DNA of 64,000 nucleotides from Lepidurus packardi. Its lineage: Eukaryota; Arthropoda; Branchiopoda; Notostraca; Triopsidae. How positions within the stretch are numbered: position 1 is the first letter of the stretch; each line of letters opens with the position of its first letter. Below the pieces are notes generated by a model that was not told the origin of the DNA, did no database searches, and worked only from the letters and a program-made list of their open reading frames with translations. A program made the translations under genes and the position numbers. The stretch lies in contig JAKZAN010000001.1 of the NCBI GenBank assembly GCA_023053545.1, positions 11,982,024 to 12,046,023 on the forward strand, read 5' to 3'. This document shows positions 47,206 through 59,300 of the stretch, piece by piece.

Positions 47206-50200
47206 GTGGGATTGGTTTGGCAAAGTGGGAATTGTGTGGAAGACCTGGGGAGAGATGCGGACCCGCCTACGAGTTTAGCGGGATTGAGAGGGAGGCTGGG
47301 GAGAAGAGATTCCGCAACTCAATTTACGACCGTCAGTCCGCCACGGTAAACTTACCAAAAACAAACCAAGAAATAAATAGAATAAAGAATATAATTTTGG
47401 GTGGACTTCCATGAACGTTTTAAAATTGATTGAATGATTCAAGTAACTCAATGATAATTTTTTAAGGGAATGTAAAGGCAGTTAAGGTATTGGAAAAATT
47501 TGAAGAATTCTAGATTGAAATTGTGATTCGTGATTTCAGAGATTCGAAAATTTGTACAGATGTAGTTAAAGAGTTGAAGGATTCATTGAGGATCATGTTC
47601 CAAGATTCAAAGAATCCACGATTTGGAAAGAGCCATTGATTTCGACCATGGGAATCACTTTAGATCGCTTAAAATCGTGAAGATTGTTAAGATCAGAATC
47701 GTTATAGCTTTCGATTCCAACCAATGCTCAAAACCTCAGAATCTTGCGAATCTTTTCGATTTTATGCGCAGATGATTTGAAGCAAAAAGCGGTTCAAGAC
47801 GCAATAAATTCAAAGATTCCAAGAATACATGACTTTAAGATTCGAAAAGGTCAAAATGTTTCAAAGATTCAAACCTTCAAATAACTAAAAGAATCAGAAG
47901 ATCCAAAAGATAGAACGTTTCGAAGATTAAAAAAATTCGAAGACTCTTGAAAAAGGGCAAAAAGTCTATAGTAAATTCAAAGTTTTAAAATTTCTTTAAT
48001 GGAATCAAGGATTCAAGGAATATTAAGAAATCAAACACTCTTCAGAATATTCAAAGATTCGTCACAAAATTCAAAGATCCGTCACAAAATTCAAAGATTC
48101 TTAAAAAAAATTCAAAGATTCGTCACAAAATTCAAAGATCCGTCACAAAATTCAAAGATTCTTAAAAAAAATTCAAAGATTCTTCAAACAATTCAACGAT
48201 CCTTCAAAGATTATTAAAAAATTTGGGAGAATCAATGATTTAACAAGACTTACAAAATTTAAAGAATCAAAGTTTGTGGATATAATTGACAAAACTATAG
48301 AGCTACACTTGACATCTCACCGACGGTCAGTGGTCGCCGTAGGTCCTCCTTGGCTCAGTTGACGGACATCTTACGCGAATGGGGCTCGAAAGAGAAGGGA
48401 AATGCGATCGGCAGAGGTAAATGTTAACCCCAAACGCGATTCAAAGATCGTAATATACTGACAAATCGTCTCTGTTTCTATTTATTTTTTCCTTTGGAAA
48501 AGGAGGAGGGACCGATAGTAGTAGAGGAAGAGGGAGAAGGGAATCGTTGGCCGATCTTGCTCGGAATTTGCCCTGGGGTCGTCGAGAATCCGCGGCAGCT
48601 GCTGATGTAGCTAAGTTCAGGAAACGTCGCGAATCCTTGGCTGATTTCAGCAAACATCAAGTAATCTTTCAATTTCCCCCACCTACTCTCATCTTGTGTT
48701 AAAATCTCACCCAAAAAGTCATTTAACTCTCAGGGAAGACGAGATTCCGGAGTTGGGTCTTCAGCCAGTAGTCCAGGAGCCGACATCAGCCGCCTTTTAG
48801 TCCGCCGCGAGAAGGACGTTTCTGTAATAGGCGGACTGTCTAAACGCTCCGAGAATCGCTCCAGTATCTCTCCTTTGATTCTGGGAGACTTGCGGAATAT
48901 CGGTAACAAAGCGGTCAACGTGGCATGTGGTACCTCCACGACCTGTACTGCTACCTCTCCTGGTAAGCATCTGTAACCTTCCTCTTACGACCAAATCCTT
49001 CTTTAACCTTGGAAGTAACTATGAAGGTTTACCCCAAGAGACGTTTAAGAAGTCACCCGTGCCGGTATTGGTCACGAGTTCAACGATAGTAAGGCCTTCC
49101 CCTTCACCGCCTCGGCTGAGTCCTGTGCAAGGATCAGTACCCTCTTCTCCGAGGATTACCTCCTTCCCAGTCGACCAGCAGACTTGCTTGGAAATTGCCC
49201 TCAAAGTGGGCTTCCGTGAAGGACTCGTGAAGCTCAACCCCAACGTAGGCGTGGATGTAGTTTCTTTTACGGACAAAGTGTCCCAAGACTCCTGCGCCGA
49301 TCCCACAGGGTCCAGACGAGGAAGCAACGGACTAGTCGTCAACAAGACCCGCCGGGATTCCAACTCCCAAACCTCACCTGAAATAACTGGCTTCACCTAT
49401 CAGCCACCTGCCTCGCCTCCGGGTCTATCATCCCTTACCTTGGGAAGTCGGGAGACCTCGCCTAAGCTCCATAGGCTGCGGAGGCAATCCACTACCTTGG
49501 ATGAAGGCATTCCAACGGGAGGTAAGACGGGCAGACGGGGCTCGCGACCGTTCCTATCACCCGAGGCTACACCCGGCAACGAGGATGGCTGGAAGAAGGT
49601 AAAACGGCCTATTTTGATTTGATATTTGTCCAAACAAGTTTATGTGATACGACTGTTGTGGGTTAGAGTCGAAGAGACTCGTTGTCGCCTGATTCCGCGG
49701 CGGAGGACGGCTCGAACTCGTTTAAGCGGAGCAGACGTGATTCGAGGGGCTACGGGGATTCCGATGCTGTTATGGAATCCAGCCGAGGCAGGCTTAGACG
49801 CCAGTCCACTGCCACGGATGACATGTACAGGTATGAGGGGACTTTCTCATAGAATTGTAATGCCAACTGTAGGACACGGAGTAGAAGGGGATCCAAGCCT
49901 AGACCGCCGCGTTCGGATAGTTCCAGTACGTGTAGTTCCCGGGAACCGTCACCGAAAGAACCATCGATGAGGTGAACGTCTTTTTCCTAACCCAAAAAAG
50001 CTTGGACTTTCTAATCAAGTCAATACTTTGTGTCAAAGTTGGCCACTCTAGTTTAAATCCTTGAAAATGACAGGAGACGCTAATGTTGCTACTGATTTAC
50101 TAGGCGACAGTCGACTACGGAAGAAATCCTGATCGCCAGAGGATTCCGACGGCAGTCCACCACGGAAGAAATGATCCGGTGTCGGAATTTCCGGAGACAA

Positions 50201-53200
50201 TCCACTACGTGCGAAGACCTAACGAAGTCGCGCGGACGGAGAGATTCTTGTGCTCAAATCACGGACGGGACAATTGCGACCATGACTGTGGAAACCACGT
50301 CCACGTTCTTCGATACCAGTACTCAAACAGGTAAAACTACTTTACTTGTTGTAAGTGCGAACCTTTGGGAGATTTTCAAACCGAGTCATACTCTCGGGTT
50401 GTCTGTCTCTAAAACAGAACCTCCCAACTTGTATGATAACAACTACTACCATGAGGAGTGCTTGCGGTGCAATTCCTGTGGGGTGAATCTAACGGGTCCT
50501 AGTCAGAAACGAGCTAGACGATTCAAGAACCAAATCTTCTGCGACCTCCACTTCTCGGACGTGGCCCTCTTAGAAAGCTCTGATGTCATGCAGCAGCTTA
50601 GGTCGTTCAAGCCTCAAAGTTTGGGTTGTGCTGTAGCGAGAAGAAAGTCCTCCACCACCCTTATCTTCCCGTTGCCACCTCAAGCCTGTTCTGGTAAGTT
50701 TGTCCTTCCCCCAACTTCCCGCAAAGTCTTGCAGCGTCTTTAGCAGAACTGAAACCGCCAGTTGCAGCGTCTAGGCGACTACGGTTCGGCTTGGCTGACG
50801 GATAACCCATCCTGCTGCCTTTCGTTTCTTTAGCTGTCTAACATTCTGGACTCTTGCTAGACGAATTTTGTGACGGTTACCCTCACAACTTCCTCCCAAC
50901 GCCGGGTTACTGGATAGAATGTGCCCGACAAAGTGCTCCCAAACGGAACCGTAACGATGGTTACGGGTCGGATCAGGAAATCCAGGAAGAGGAATCGGAA
51001 AACGAAGAGAACGATAAAGGGAGTTCACTGACTGGACGAGAAGACCGTGAATACGAAGTCAAGAAGATCCATCACCAGAATACTCAAGTAAATACAACCT
51101 TTCAAGTTGTAATACTTGAAAAGCGAAGGGTGGTGGACTGTTGAGGTGACTGCTTTGGTAGGTTACGATGTCATTGCCTGAGCCCTGGGGTTTTTTGAAG
51201 GTCAAGACTGCAACTCAAGAGCAGTACGACCGTACGGGTACCTTTGAGCTGACATCTGTGGAACAAGAGACGTACGAGCGGTACTTCTATGGTTCTGAAC
51301 ATTGGAACTACTTTTCCAATGATGAAGACCTGGGGCCCGTCATACTGAGTCTGAAGCAGGAGATCATTAACGGACGGGATCAGTTCAGGTAGAGAGATTC
51401 CGAAAAAAAGGTTCGGTAATCGGCTACGGATTAGCTTACGTAAAGAAATTGTGTTAATAGGATACTGGTCCGAGCTATCAGTTACACGGTACATGGTTTG
51501 ATCCCAGCCTCTTGTGTTTTTGCCGACCGCTACAACAGGGAAGAAGTCGTACGATCATTAGGAAAGGAAATCAACCTCAATCCACCCCTGATCCTGGGTC
51601 AGTTACCCGACACGCCTGAAGAATTGCTCAAATTGGACCAAGTCTTTATTAAATCCGAGCTGAAAGTAGGCATCATCTACGTTAGGGAAGGCCAGCACAC
51701 CGAAGAAGAGATTTTAGACAATAATGAAAACAGTATTCTTTTTGATGAGTTCTTGCAAGTCCTTGGAGATAAAGTCCGCTTACGAGGTAAGTGAACTATA
51801 CCTTTGCTCCACGTACGAATTCAGCTTTAATCAATAGCTAGCTGTCCTAAAAGAGATATTAATTCAAAGAATAAAAATTTTGACATTTTAAAATTAAGTG
51901 TTTTCGGTATCCTATTCCATTAAAGGTTGCTGCAGAGTATTTTTTACAAAAACTTTCACGAAAATTGGGTCAGTAGTTAGCAAGATAACTAGAGAACAGT
52001 TTTATGCGTAATAAGCATGCGCGTTCATATACGCCTGTACAAAGCCTTCAGCGCCATCTTATAACAGAGGCTGTAGATGTTAACTAAAGATTAACATCGA
52101 CTAAACTATATGTCAGAGGGGAAAAATAAAATGCTAATTCCTGTTTTTGCTAGGATTTGACAAATACAAGGGCGGTTTGGACACCGTTCATGATTTGACT
52201 GGTTTATACTCCGTGTACACGCACTGGCGTGGTATTGAGATTATGTTCCATGTGTCTACTTTACTTCCGTATGAAAAGCACGACCCTCAGAAATTGCAAC
52301 GCAAAAGACACGTGGGCAACGACATTGTTTGCGTCGTCTTTCTCGAAGCTGATCGAACAGACTTTTCGCCCGCCTGCATCAAGAGCCACTTCTTACATAC
52401 CTTTATTTTGGTCCGAGTCAATCCCAAGTCGAGACAGAAACCTACGAAATATGAGGTTACCAAGTCCCGACGTTTTGGTTGGAGAATGACTTTAACTTTG
52501 ACTGTTTTTCACTTTCTTTCTAGGTATCCGTTGTAACAAGAGATGAAGTTGGAGCATACAAGCCATACTTGTGGGAGCAGTCGGTGTTCGCTAACGGATC
52601 CATGTTTCGGGAATGGATACTCACCAAGATAGTCAACGGAGAGCGAGCGTCGTACTCGGCGCCCAAGTTTGCCCGGATGCAGGAGCGGACGAGGAGTCAA
52701 ATGCTGGAAGATATCGTGGCCAACTTACAGAATCATGCTGAAACGGGACAGATCCCTAAACCGTACAGGTAAAAAGAAAGCCCAAAATGGAGTGAACTTT
52801 AATCTAACATCAAAAGAACTTTTATTTTAGACGTGGGTCTTGGCGACCTATTGGACACATGAGACCGTCGAGTCCGTTGCTTGACTCGGTAAGGGATAAG
52901 TTCGAAGGCTACGATCAATTGGCGAAAGATTTCACGAAAGCATTTGTCGGCGAAAGAGGAGAGGTTCCTACCACTCTTTCGAGTACGCCGCAAATCAATA
53001 TTCTCTTCGATATTACCTTCCTGGTCGGACAGGGCAAACAAAAGAGTCGGTTGTGTGCAGTGAGAGCGATTCTGGGGGTTCGGAGCCGGTAAACTCACTG
53101 AATTTATTCATGGAAATCTTAATTACCACTCTTTTGGTTTATAAATCATTTGCACTAGGGTATTCCAAGAGATGTTGTATGGAATTTGTACCGGTTTTGG

Positions 53201-54761
53201 CTCTCCGCAAGTTCCAGTGGCTGAATTGTTAGCGCGCGCGGTGCCTACCCTGCACAGTCCTTCACAAAGACCAAAGTCATCAAATTTTCTCCAAGTACCC
53301 GATATAGAATCACCTAGGTACTGACCTTTCTTTATTCTGTGAATACCCACGCAACTTAATAGAGTGTTTTTGCAGGCCTAAGAGTGTTCCAAGTAGTCCT
53401 ATGGTCGTTCGAGCTTTCTCGCGATTGGGTAACTTGACCGCCGGGTGGGGACGATCAAGCAAGAAGCAAGACCGGCTGACTGTGGAAGACAAAAAGTGGA
53501 ACAGCTCACAGGATTGCAGTAAATTTAGCTTTAAACTAACAAGGGAACGAAAAGGATAATTTGGACCTATTTTTTTTTACACTACTTGAGGTAAAGAAGG
53601 AAGAGATTCGAAAAACGACAGGGGACCATCGTTAGCTGTGCCTAGGCTTAGTGTTTGTGCCGATACGCAGAAGGTCGACAGAACCAGATTAGCGCAATCA
53701 GAGGTACAAAAATCCTACATATTAACTTTAGTCTCAATCTACGATTTACTTTTACATGAAATTGAATCGTGCAGCCTTAAACCTAAATTTAGTCTAATTT
53801 TTGAACGTTTTCCGTTCTTTTAGTTTTCAGTAATTGAGTTTGATGCCGATAGTTTTCGTATTCTTTTGGATTATTTACATACCGGCTCGTGTCCTTTGAC
53901 TTGCAACAATATTCCCGGCTTAATTTGCGCCGCTGAACACTATGATCTACCTGAGTTGCTCCAAGCGTGTTTCCATCATGCTAAGCAGTTTCTAAGGATC
54001 GAAGTGGTAAATACTCCTTACATGTTAAAGAAATCATCCTTGTCTTTTTTTTAAATCAGAGTAACCATTAATGAATCTCTCGTAGGTGTGTTCGATGTTG
54101 TCGGCTCTTGAAAACTACTATTGGAGATACACATCCGCCTCAGAGTTAGTCAATATGATCTTATCGTTCATTGAATCCAGAGCCTCTCAAGTAAACAGAC
54201 GGTTTAGTAGACCATGTATATTTTAGCGGCCAATCGTTAAGATTTAGAGTTATTTTTCTCCCAAAAGGTTTTCCAGTGCTCCAACTTTCTAAGTCTCTCG
54301 GAATCCATAGTCCAAATGATCATGGCTCGTAACTTGGAGGTCCCGGAGGTTCGAAAGTTTGAAGCTATGGTCACATGGGCAAAACACCGAGTTCGAACCA
54401 AAGGCTCGTCTAAAGTTGACGCCAAAGTCGACTTTAGATGTACCATGGAGAGACTATCTCGAGATTTACGTCTTTACCGAATCTCTCCTCAAGACCTAAT
54501 CAAGGTAAGTTAGAAACCATAACTCAACTTTAAATACTTCAAAGATCTGGTCAAGAAACTTTTTCTTTGGGGTATTGCTTGTTTTAGGTGGTTTTACCCA
54601 GCAAAGCTATCAAAAACGAACGGATTTTGGAAACACTCATGTTCCAGGCAAACTCGGGGATGTATCGCATTCAGGATTCCTATTTAGAAGCATGTCAGCA
54701 GCGATTACAAAAACAAGATTCGCGCTTTTCTGAATGGGATTCGTTTGATTACGGTGCTTGA
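47206..54761 (+). CDS. RapGAP and BTB-BACK fusion protein, Ser/Arg-rich (5' end incomplete)
   Basis: Predicted GTPase-activating protein for a Rap-like GTPase, fused to a BTB-BACK module. Firm exons: 48301-48416, 48503-48660, 48734-48962, 49027-49598, 49667-49830, 49873-49971, 50104-50330, 50418-50693, 50861-51087, 51201-51388, 51461-51786, 52154-52455, 52524-52768, 52831-53088, 53159-53317, 53376-53518, 53591-53703, 53824-54006, 54086-54190, 54268-54504, 54588-54761, about 1500 codons. A likely earlier exon (47206-47345) joins in phase but has a weak acceptor. Order: RRxS/T-rich region; half-LIM-like motif HEECLRCNSC and CDLH; Rap1GAP-like N-part (PGYWIEC); RapGAP domain with LQRKRHVGNDIVCVVF, whose Asn is the family's catalytic residue; BTB (DITFLVGQ, VRAILGVRSRVFQEMLYG, DYLHTGSC); BACK-like helices. 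RapGAP and BTB share exon 52831-53088, so this is one polypeptide. It resembles arthropod 'serine-enriched protein' (gprs), from memory. Confidence 0.85.
48051..48200 (+). repeat. 61-bp tandem repeat in a GATTC-rich tract
   Basis: The unit TTCAAAGATTCGTCACAAAA plus two related sub-units (61 bp together) occurs twice with no change from about 48051 to 48172, then decays. The whole tract 47430-48290 is full of GATTC/GAATC words. An open frame (47999-48217) runs through it, but its Lys/Gln/Ser repeats look like satellite read-through. Confidence 0.8.
51985..52075 (+). repeat. Dispersed GCGCAGAA repeat, copy in RapGAP-BTB intron
   Basis: Reads GTTTTATGCGTAATAAGC, then ATGCGCGTTCATATACGCC, and later GCGCCATCTTATAAC, matching the family core. 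Just after it, GATGTTAA and TTAACATC form a short hairpin, paralleling the hairpin beside the 10225 copy. Confidence 0.55.
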
Positions 54762-56323
54762 AAATGTCGCGTGATTTTTTGATTGTTTGTTCTCTTTTCC
54801 GTTTACTTTTTTTCCACCACTTATTCAGCGTCACGTCCCATTTTCCAAGTGTCTGTCAGTGGGGAAAACGTTCAACTTAGCATGGCCTATGAGACATTAA
54901 TATTAAATTAAGGGGAAAAGGGCATAACAGTGTACTTAGCCAAGTATTTACAAATTACTGTTACTATGTTGGCTTAGAAAGAGTCCTAGGAGATATGTTT
55001 CTTTGTTTTCATTGAACACCACTAATTTCATTTGAGCACACCAGTAAATATTCTTGTTAGCAAACCTTCGGAGGACGTGTATGTGAAAAAAAAAGCAAAT
55101 TTCAAAGTTATAACTGATACGAAAGCAAATAGCATTACTATGGAACTGACCATCTTGCCGCCATTTCGCATGCGACGCACAAAAACGGAATAAACACTAT
55201 ATCAAATTGGCCGGAACATTTGTTGGCCACTTATAGCTAGGAGCCTAAGCGTACCTTTTCAAGGTTTGCGAAACCCGTTAGGGGAGTGACTGTTAGCTGG
55301 CTGTTGGGAATTCCTTAAATGTAAACAATTCCATCAATACCGAAGATAACTCTACAGAAATTAAACGCATTTATAAGAAAGAACAAAGTATGAATGCTCT
55401 TGAAAATAATACAAGCAAAACATAAAGGAATTTGCAAACCGAATAGGATGATCATCGCTGCAAACTAAGAAACAGGTGTACAGCTCAAAGCTTTAGGCTA
55501 CAAAATTTAGGAAGTGCAAGATAGCTTCTATTGTTGCCTTATTACTACCGCATTGCCTGCACTACTACTTCCTGCCGCCATCTTGCACGCGAGAAACAGT
55601 TTAACGGTAACTTTCAGGGCTTCGTTAGCAAATGGATCGCAGATTTGGTGCCTCTTACAACATGAACAGTAGTTGTGTCTGAAAACTTTACTCCCCCCTT
55701 TTAAGAATGCCTCAAGAAAAACTTTCAACCCTGAAAGCAACAATACAGAAATTCGACACATTTTTATAGAGGAACAAATTATACATGACTTTCGAAAATA
55801 AAACAAGCAAAACACAGAGGAATTCTCAAAGGTCAATAAGATGACACGAGACGCATCACCGCTGCAAACTGAGAAACACATTTACAGCTCAAAAATTTTA
55901 GGCTAAAAATGTAGAAAGTGCAAGTTAGCTTGTCTTGTTGCTTTTTCTTATAGCATTCGTGGTCAAGAGCGTCAACAAAACGCATGGTACAAGACTTTTA
56001 CGCTGGCCTGGCTCTGCCCCTTTTTGTAAACACCAATCTTTTCCTTTCATCTCTCCTGTACCCAATCTTAAACCATTCGCTCGCACACAATATTCGCGTA
56101 CTTTCTTTTTTGCTGAGCAATATTGGTCGAATACTTCACCATTTTTTGTTTGCACTTACTCATCAAAAACGACCACTCTTACAATCTGCTTACCCGTAGG
56201 CCTTTTTTGTCTTAAATATGTACACACGATTCAGCAAACCAACGCTACTTTTTTTTTGCATTTTCCCCAAGGAGGAAAAACTTTTACAGGCAGTACAAAA
56301 AAAAAAAATTAAGTTCAAGGTTC
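54762..56323. other. Intergenic region between convergent RapGAP-BTB and plexin genes
   Basis: Holds the 3' untranslated regions of both genes. A plus-strand AATAAA at about 55189 could end the RapGAP-BTB transcript. Most of the rest is a diverged tandem duplication (55130-55950). The open frame 55935-56312 has no family features. Confidence 0.55.
55130..55950. repeat. Diverged tandem duplication, unit about 400 bp
   Basis: Blocks recur in the same order at an offset of about 390-420 bp: TGCCGCCAT near 55157 and 55575; TACAGAAATT near 55352 and 55743; CGCTGCAAACT near 55457 and 55860; TACAGCTCAAA then TTTTAGGCTA-type near 55478 and 55882; GTGCAAG then TAGCTT near 55515 and 55918. No ORF is shared. 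Confidence 0.65.
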
Positions 56324-59300
56324 CTATGGACTGGTGCCATCTCCCGCCATGAGATTATGAACTTGTTCCAGGCGGTAGGGTAAACGTTGCTTTTGAGAAA
56401 ACTCATCTTCCTCCAAAGCCAAGCTCAGCTGGTCGTTGTACTTGACGGCGTAGCTGTACAACTCGTGCAATGCACAATTGTTGTTGAATTCGATAGTGTG
56501 GAGCTAAAACAAAAATAATGAAACAACAAAAAATACAATTCAATGACAACCTGGCCAACAAAATTGATAAAATTTTGAAAAAAAACGGTGTCATACCCTC
56601 GACTCCTCGGCTAACATTGCATTCATATCCTGATCTGAAATGGCAGGCATGGCTTTGATATCCGCGTAGTATCTCTCGACCCATTCCTTGTAGACAGGAA
56701 TGTCTTTAGCAAAAAGCAACTTGGAACTGGGAGAATCCTTGCCTGAAATGATCCAAAACGATTGAAAATATTTCAAAAGGAACAAAACTTCGGTTCAAAT
56801 AAATTTGAAATTACGATGAAACGACTTGAAATGATTCAAGATGATCGAACACAAGTAAAAACCTTCTCAAGAAGACGAAAAATGCTGAAAGCATTACAAA
56901 AATGCGGAAAAACGAGTGAAAGAAATTCAAAATGAGCATGAAATTGTTTCGAATCCATCCAAAATCACGAAAGAACGACTTCAAATGATTCGCAAACAAT
57001 TGTAATAGCATTGAGAATTCTTGAAAATTATCAAATGCGATTAGAAATATAATGAAAACTACTGAAAATATAATAAAAATGTGGAAAAACGAGTGAAAAT
57101 AATTCAAAATGAGCAAAAAACTGGTTTGAATCCATTCAAAATCACGAAAAAAAAGACTTCGAATGACTAAAAACGATGCTAATAGTATTGAAAATGATTC
57201 AAAATTATCAAACATGATTAGATGTGATTAAGCAAAACACAAAATAATTAAAATATTTCAAACTATTAAAAAAATCTAAAATCACCCGAAAAAATCGATA
57301 ATATGAAAAACTTATTTAAAATAAAAACATAGGAAATTAAAAGTGAAGGTACCTAATCGATGATCAGACGTTGAGCATGAATCCATAAAGGTTTGGGCCA
57401 CGACGGACAAACACGAATCCACAATGTTTGATTTATGGACATCGAAAACAAAATTAGGGTTCTTGATCAAATTCACCCAAAATCTCAGCGGTAAACTATT
57501 GGACTTCCAAGTGTGGACCACCTCTGGGTCCGTAATACTATGTAGCAGCGCTTGGTCGTCCAGGAAATCAAACATGTACTTGATAGCCAAAGGTAAGGCG
57601 CTGCCTCGGTTCGCTATACTAAATATGGTCTCGAACAGATCGTCCACGTATTTTTGAAGCGTAATTTTCGTTGAGAGCAGGCGCGTTAAATAAATCTCAG
57701 ACACCATCTTGTTCCCACGTTCGCCTTCCTTACGTGCGTCATGATCATGGTGTTTCACCAAGTGCCATACCTTCCTGTCCTCCTTGTTATATTTGACCTA
57801 CAAACAATGCAAATAAATCGTCAAAAATCCTCAATCAGACAACTTGGAAAAAAAATAATCAGGTTAACCCTTCCAAAGATCAAATATGAAAGTCATCAAA
57901 ACCATCAAACAGATCCAGAATCAAAGACTCGACAAAAAGACCCCTATACAAAGACTCGCGAATATAAAAATAAAAGAATCCGTGATTGCAACTTCAAAGA
58001 ATAAAAAAAAAACATAATGTAAGTGACCCAAAGATGCAGTACCAATAATCAAAAGAATTGCTAATGAGTTCAAAGATCCCGTGTGAAGTGAACCCAAGAC
58101 TGAAATCAAAAGAATAATTGAATGAAAGTTTTGGTATTGAAAGAATCAAAGCGGAGAATCAAGCACACAAAATGTATGTCTTCTGAACAATAAAAGGATA
58201 AAAAGACACACAAAAAATCCTGTTCTTTTTTTAAGTAAATACCTTCATGGAAGAATCGTGATCTTGGTGATTCATAGGGGAAGTGGCTCGACTTGTGGGT
58301 GGACTAGCCGAGCTCAACTTGGACAAGTTGAGGTTGAGCGTCTCGTATTTATGATGTCCTTTATCCCCTTGGTTTCGATCCGAAAGTAACGACAAATTAT
58401 ACATGGAAGCCTGCTTGGGCACCAACGTCAATAACGCCCCGTCAGGTACACGATAATGGGACAGAGTATTAAGTTTTTTCCATTCACCATCCGTTTTGGA
58501 AGTCGAGTCTTCATCGTACAAGATGAGTCTAAGGAAAAGCGAATTAAAAGAAAGACGAATGAACACAGATCAATCAGAATTTCAAATGGGAATTTCAAGA
58601 TTTTTGTTCTTTTTACCTGCCAGAAGTTCCAGTTCTCCATTCTAAATCCAAATCCTCTTTACGCGGACGCTGGCTAAAGGGCGTGGATCTGTAAATTGTG
58701 TCCAGCGCTTTTTCTTTCACTTGTGAAATGGTGTCGCAGTCCAGGACTTTGACGGGCGTGTCTGTGTTGTCTGTCATGGCATCCAATCCACTCACGTACA
58801 TGGTTTGCGAGGAGATGGAGACGTACACCGTCATTTGCTTGTATTCGATGGACTGGCGGATGAGTTTTTCCTCAGACAAGGAGTAACGCGCTTCAGAGGT
58901 AACAATATCAACGGGTCCTTTGTCCACTTGATGCTTGATGGCTCTGAAGAGCAAGTACAAGGGCTCCCCAGCGCACTCGCGCAGGAATTTATACAACAAG
59001 AAAGTAAACCAGGCTGACAACATCTTCTCCGCCACACTCTCGGTTCTAAAAAACAATAAGAACATATGAAAACATGACAATTGGCCGCAAATTCTCTCAT
59101 TTCCTCTATCTAACCCGTCCATAACAAACAAAAGTAACGCTTGAATAAAAGTAAGGCGTGAGCATTTGCAACAAGACTAACAAAAGACAAATTTAACATT
59201 AAATTCAACTTTTTCTTGCGAAATCGGTCCAATTTCTTTGAATTTCCTGTAGCTATCATCAATCACAAACAAACGAGCTTTAACACTTCAAATAAGGCTA

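Noticed and set aside
47999-48217. 72-codon frame through the 61-bp tandem repeat
   Set aside because: Repeats of Lys/Gln/Ser/Phe codons mirror the DNA repeat, with no splice or phase support.
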